This document shows, in pieces, positions 5,627 through 6,497 of a stretch of 6,497 nucleotides of DNA. The stretch comes from Bryobacteraceae bacterium (GTDB lineage Bacteria; Acidobacteriota; Terriglobia; Bryobacterales; Bryobacteraceae): the NCBI GenBank assembly GCA_025350445.1, contig JANXXV010000926.1, forward strand, positions 1 through 6,497, in the 5' to 3' direction. Below the pieces are notes generated by a model that was given only the letters and a program-made list of their open reading frames with translations, was not told the origin of the DNA and did no database searches. How positions within the stretch are numbered: position 1 is the stretch's first letter; each line of letters starts with the position of its first letter. The translations under genes and the position numbers were made by a program.

Positions 5627-6178
5627 ATGGACAGAGCTCTGACGCAGGCAGAACGCGGGTTTGTGGTGGAGCATCTGACGACGAACCGGGACAGGATGTT
5701 GGCGGCGATTGACCGCTTGACGCCGGCGCAGTGGAATTTTAAGCCGGAGGCGGTCACCTGGTCGGTGGCTGAATGCTGCGAACATGTGGTGATTCTGGAA
5801 TGCCTGATTTTGCAGAGGGTGCGGGAAGCGCCGGAACTGGCGGAGTTGCCGGACGTGGCGGGCAAGGAACAGATCATCCTGGAGCGAGTTTCGGTGGCGC
5901 AACGGAAGGTTGCGGCCCCGGATTTTGCGCGACCGCAGGGCAAGTGGGCGGGCGGGGACGATTTGAAGTGTGCGTTCGCGAATGCGCGCCAGGCCACGAT
6001 CGACTTTGCGGCGGCATCGCGCGATCCGCTGCGTTGGAAGGTTGCGCCGCATTTCGCGCTTGGCTTGCTGGATGGATACCAGTGGCTGATCTTTCTGGGA
6101 TCGCACTGCGAGCGGCATGTACGCCAGTTAGAGGCGGTGAAGGCGCTGGCGGATTTCCCTAGAGTCTTGTCCCCGTAA
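5627..6178 (+). CDS. DinB-family (four-helix bundle) protein, putative metal-dependent enzyme
   Basis: This 183-residue protein matches the DinB/YfiT-like superfamily, which forms a four-helix bundle with a metal site made by three histidines. The N-terminal helix (LTQAERGFVVEHLTTNRDRML) is followed by the usual LTPAQWNFKPEAVTWSVAECCEHV, with His53 as first ligand. After a loop come PHFALGLLDGYQW (141-153) and SHCERHVRQLEAV, where His160 and His164 complete the likely triad. There is no signal peptide, so it should be cytoplasmic. Relatives include thiol-S-transferases (bacillithiol or mycothiol dependent) and many uncharacterised proteins; no specific substrate can be assigned. The ATG lies 7 nt after the upstream stop, with a weak GAAGA site just before it. 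This points to co-transcription with the thioredoxin-like gene, and the pairing with a thiol-redox protein is suggestive but unproven. Length is normal for the family and the gene looks intact. Confidence 0.88.
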   Translation: MDRALTQAERGFVVEHLTTNRDRMLAAIDRLTPAQWNFKPEAVTWSVAECCEHVVILECLILQRVREAPELAELPDVAGKEQIILERVSVAQRKVAAPDFARPQGKWAGGDDLKCAFANARQATIDFAAASRDPLRWKVAPHFALGLLDGYQWLIFLGSHCERHVRQLEAVKALADFPRVLSP

Positions 6179-6221
6179 GAGTTGACGACGGGCGCACAGA
6201 GCGCTCGCCGAGGGGTCGCGC

Positions 6222-6247
6222 GCAGACAAGGTGTCTGCCCCACCTTG
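6222..6247. terminator. Short hairpins between convergent genes, possible bidirectional terminator or repeat
   Basis: GCAGACA (6222-6228) and TGTCTGC (6232-6238) pair perfectly around AGG. An alternative stem, CAAGGTG (6227-6233) with CACCTTG (6241-6247), overlaps it, so the two are mutually exclusive. An outer pair, GGGCGCA (6190-6196) with TGCGCCC (6246-6252), is also possible. The location between two gene ends that face each other fits a terminator for both, but there is no T-tract on either strand. The sequence may instead be one copy of a dispersed intergenic repeat. Confidence 0.4.
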
Positions 6248-6292
6248 CGCCCGGTAGCATGTTGTAAAGAATTAACCGGGACAGCACACTAG

Positions 6293-6497
6293 CTAGAGCT
6301 TGATTCGCTTCAACCACCCGGCGAGTGCGTGGAGGTGGTCAATGTGGTCGGGTGCGCTGTTGCCGGCGAAGCCCAGCAATTCGAAGCGGCCCTTTCCGGC
6401 GACGCTTAGCTGTTGGGTTCCTTGCGGGCCCCACTTCAATACCGGGCTTCGTTTGATTCCCAATTGATCGAGCAGATAGTCGGCGGTTTCGGTGGTG
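6293..6497 (-). CDS. C-terminal end of an unidentified protein, entering from the right edge
   Basis: This frame gives 67 residues up to the TAG at 6295-6293. It begins TTETADYLLDQLGIKRSP and contains VLKWGPQGTQQLSVAGKGRF, ELLGFAGNSAPDHIDHLHAL and a final AGWLKRIKL. The composition and steady third-position GC indicate real coding. The ending, with LGFAGNSAPDHIDHLHAL, gives me an impression of the C-terminal part of an alpha/beta-hydrolase or esterase, where a late histidine would be catalytic. I cannot confirm this without the N-terminal part. It converges on the DinB-like gene with 114 nt between their stops. Confidence 0.65.
   Translation of the reverse strand, partial: TTETADYLLDQLGIKRSPVLKWGPQGTQQLSVAGKGRFELLGFAGNSAPDHIDHLHALAGWLKRIKL

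Noticed and set aside
5092..6243. Long minus-strand open frames under the thioredoxin-like and DinB-like genes
   Set aside because: Their translations are rich in Arg, Pro, His and Ser, with no domain pattern. They are antisense shadows of two well-supported genes in GC-rich DNA.

Overview
This is a GC-rich bacterial window (roughly 60-70% G+C in its genes). Its gene types suggest Acidobacteriota, perhaps the Solibacter/Bryobacter side: a tiny cytochrome c with a CTRCHS haem site, a DinB-fold protein, a TlpA-like thioredoxin with an acidic loop, and a remnant of an HExxH protein. That placement is inference from gene style, not a marker-gene result. No complete operon of an obviously novel system is present. 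The interest lies in rearrangement and decay between ordinary genes.

Left part (1-2014, minus strand): a secreted alpha/beta-hydrolase (esterase type) is followed, with a GTGA stop/start overlap, by an MFS efflux-type transporter. The transporter is collinear with its family for about 330 residues and then breaks near position 189. From there to the window edge, a different minus-strand frame encodes the start of an unrelated small protein with a Cys/His pattern. The transporter has lost its last helices, through a real rearrangement or an assembly join.

Middle (2015-3482, plus strand): a 51-bp divergent gap leads to an 84-residue monohaem cytochrome c. It is followed by a lipoprotein phosphate-binding protein (PstS) with no pstCAB genes beside it.

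Decay zone (3483-4614): this holds a 65-nt nested palindrome, a sequence resembling an insertion-sequence terminal inverted repeat, and a low-GC stretch (about 43-52% in sampled 60-base lines). The stretch carries a frameshifted minus-strand fragment of an F5/8 type C (discoidin-like) domain. Next to it lies a plus-strand fragment of an HExxH metalloprotease-like protein that is N-terminally truncated and frameshifted.

Right part (4615-6497): an exported TlpA/thioredoxin-like protein and a DinB-family protein sit 7 nt apart on the plus strand and probably form an operon. After a short convergent gap with small hairpins, the C-terminal end of a minus-strand gene enters from the right edge. The genes do not form one pathway. 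Secreted and envelope functions (esterase, cytochrome c, PstS, TlpA-like) predominate.
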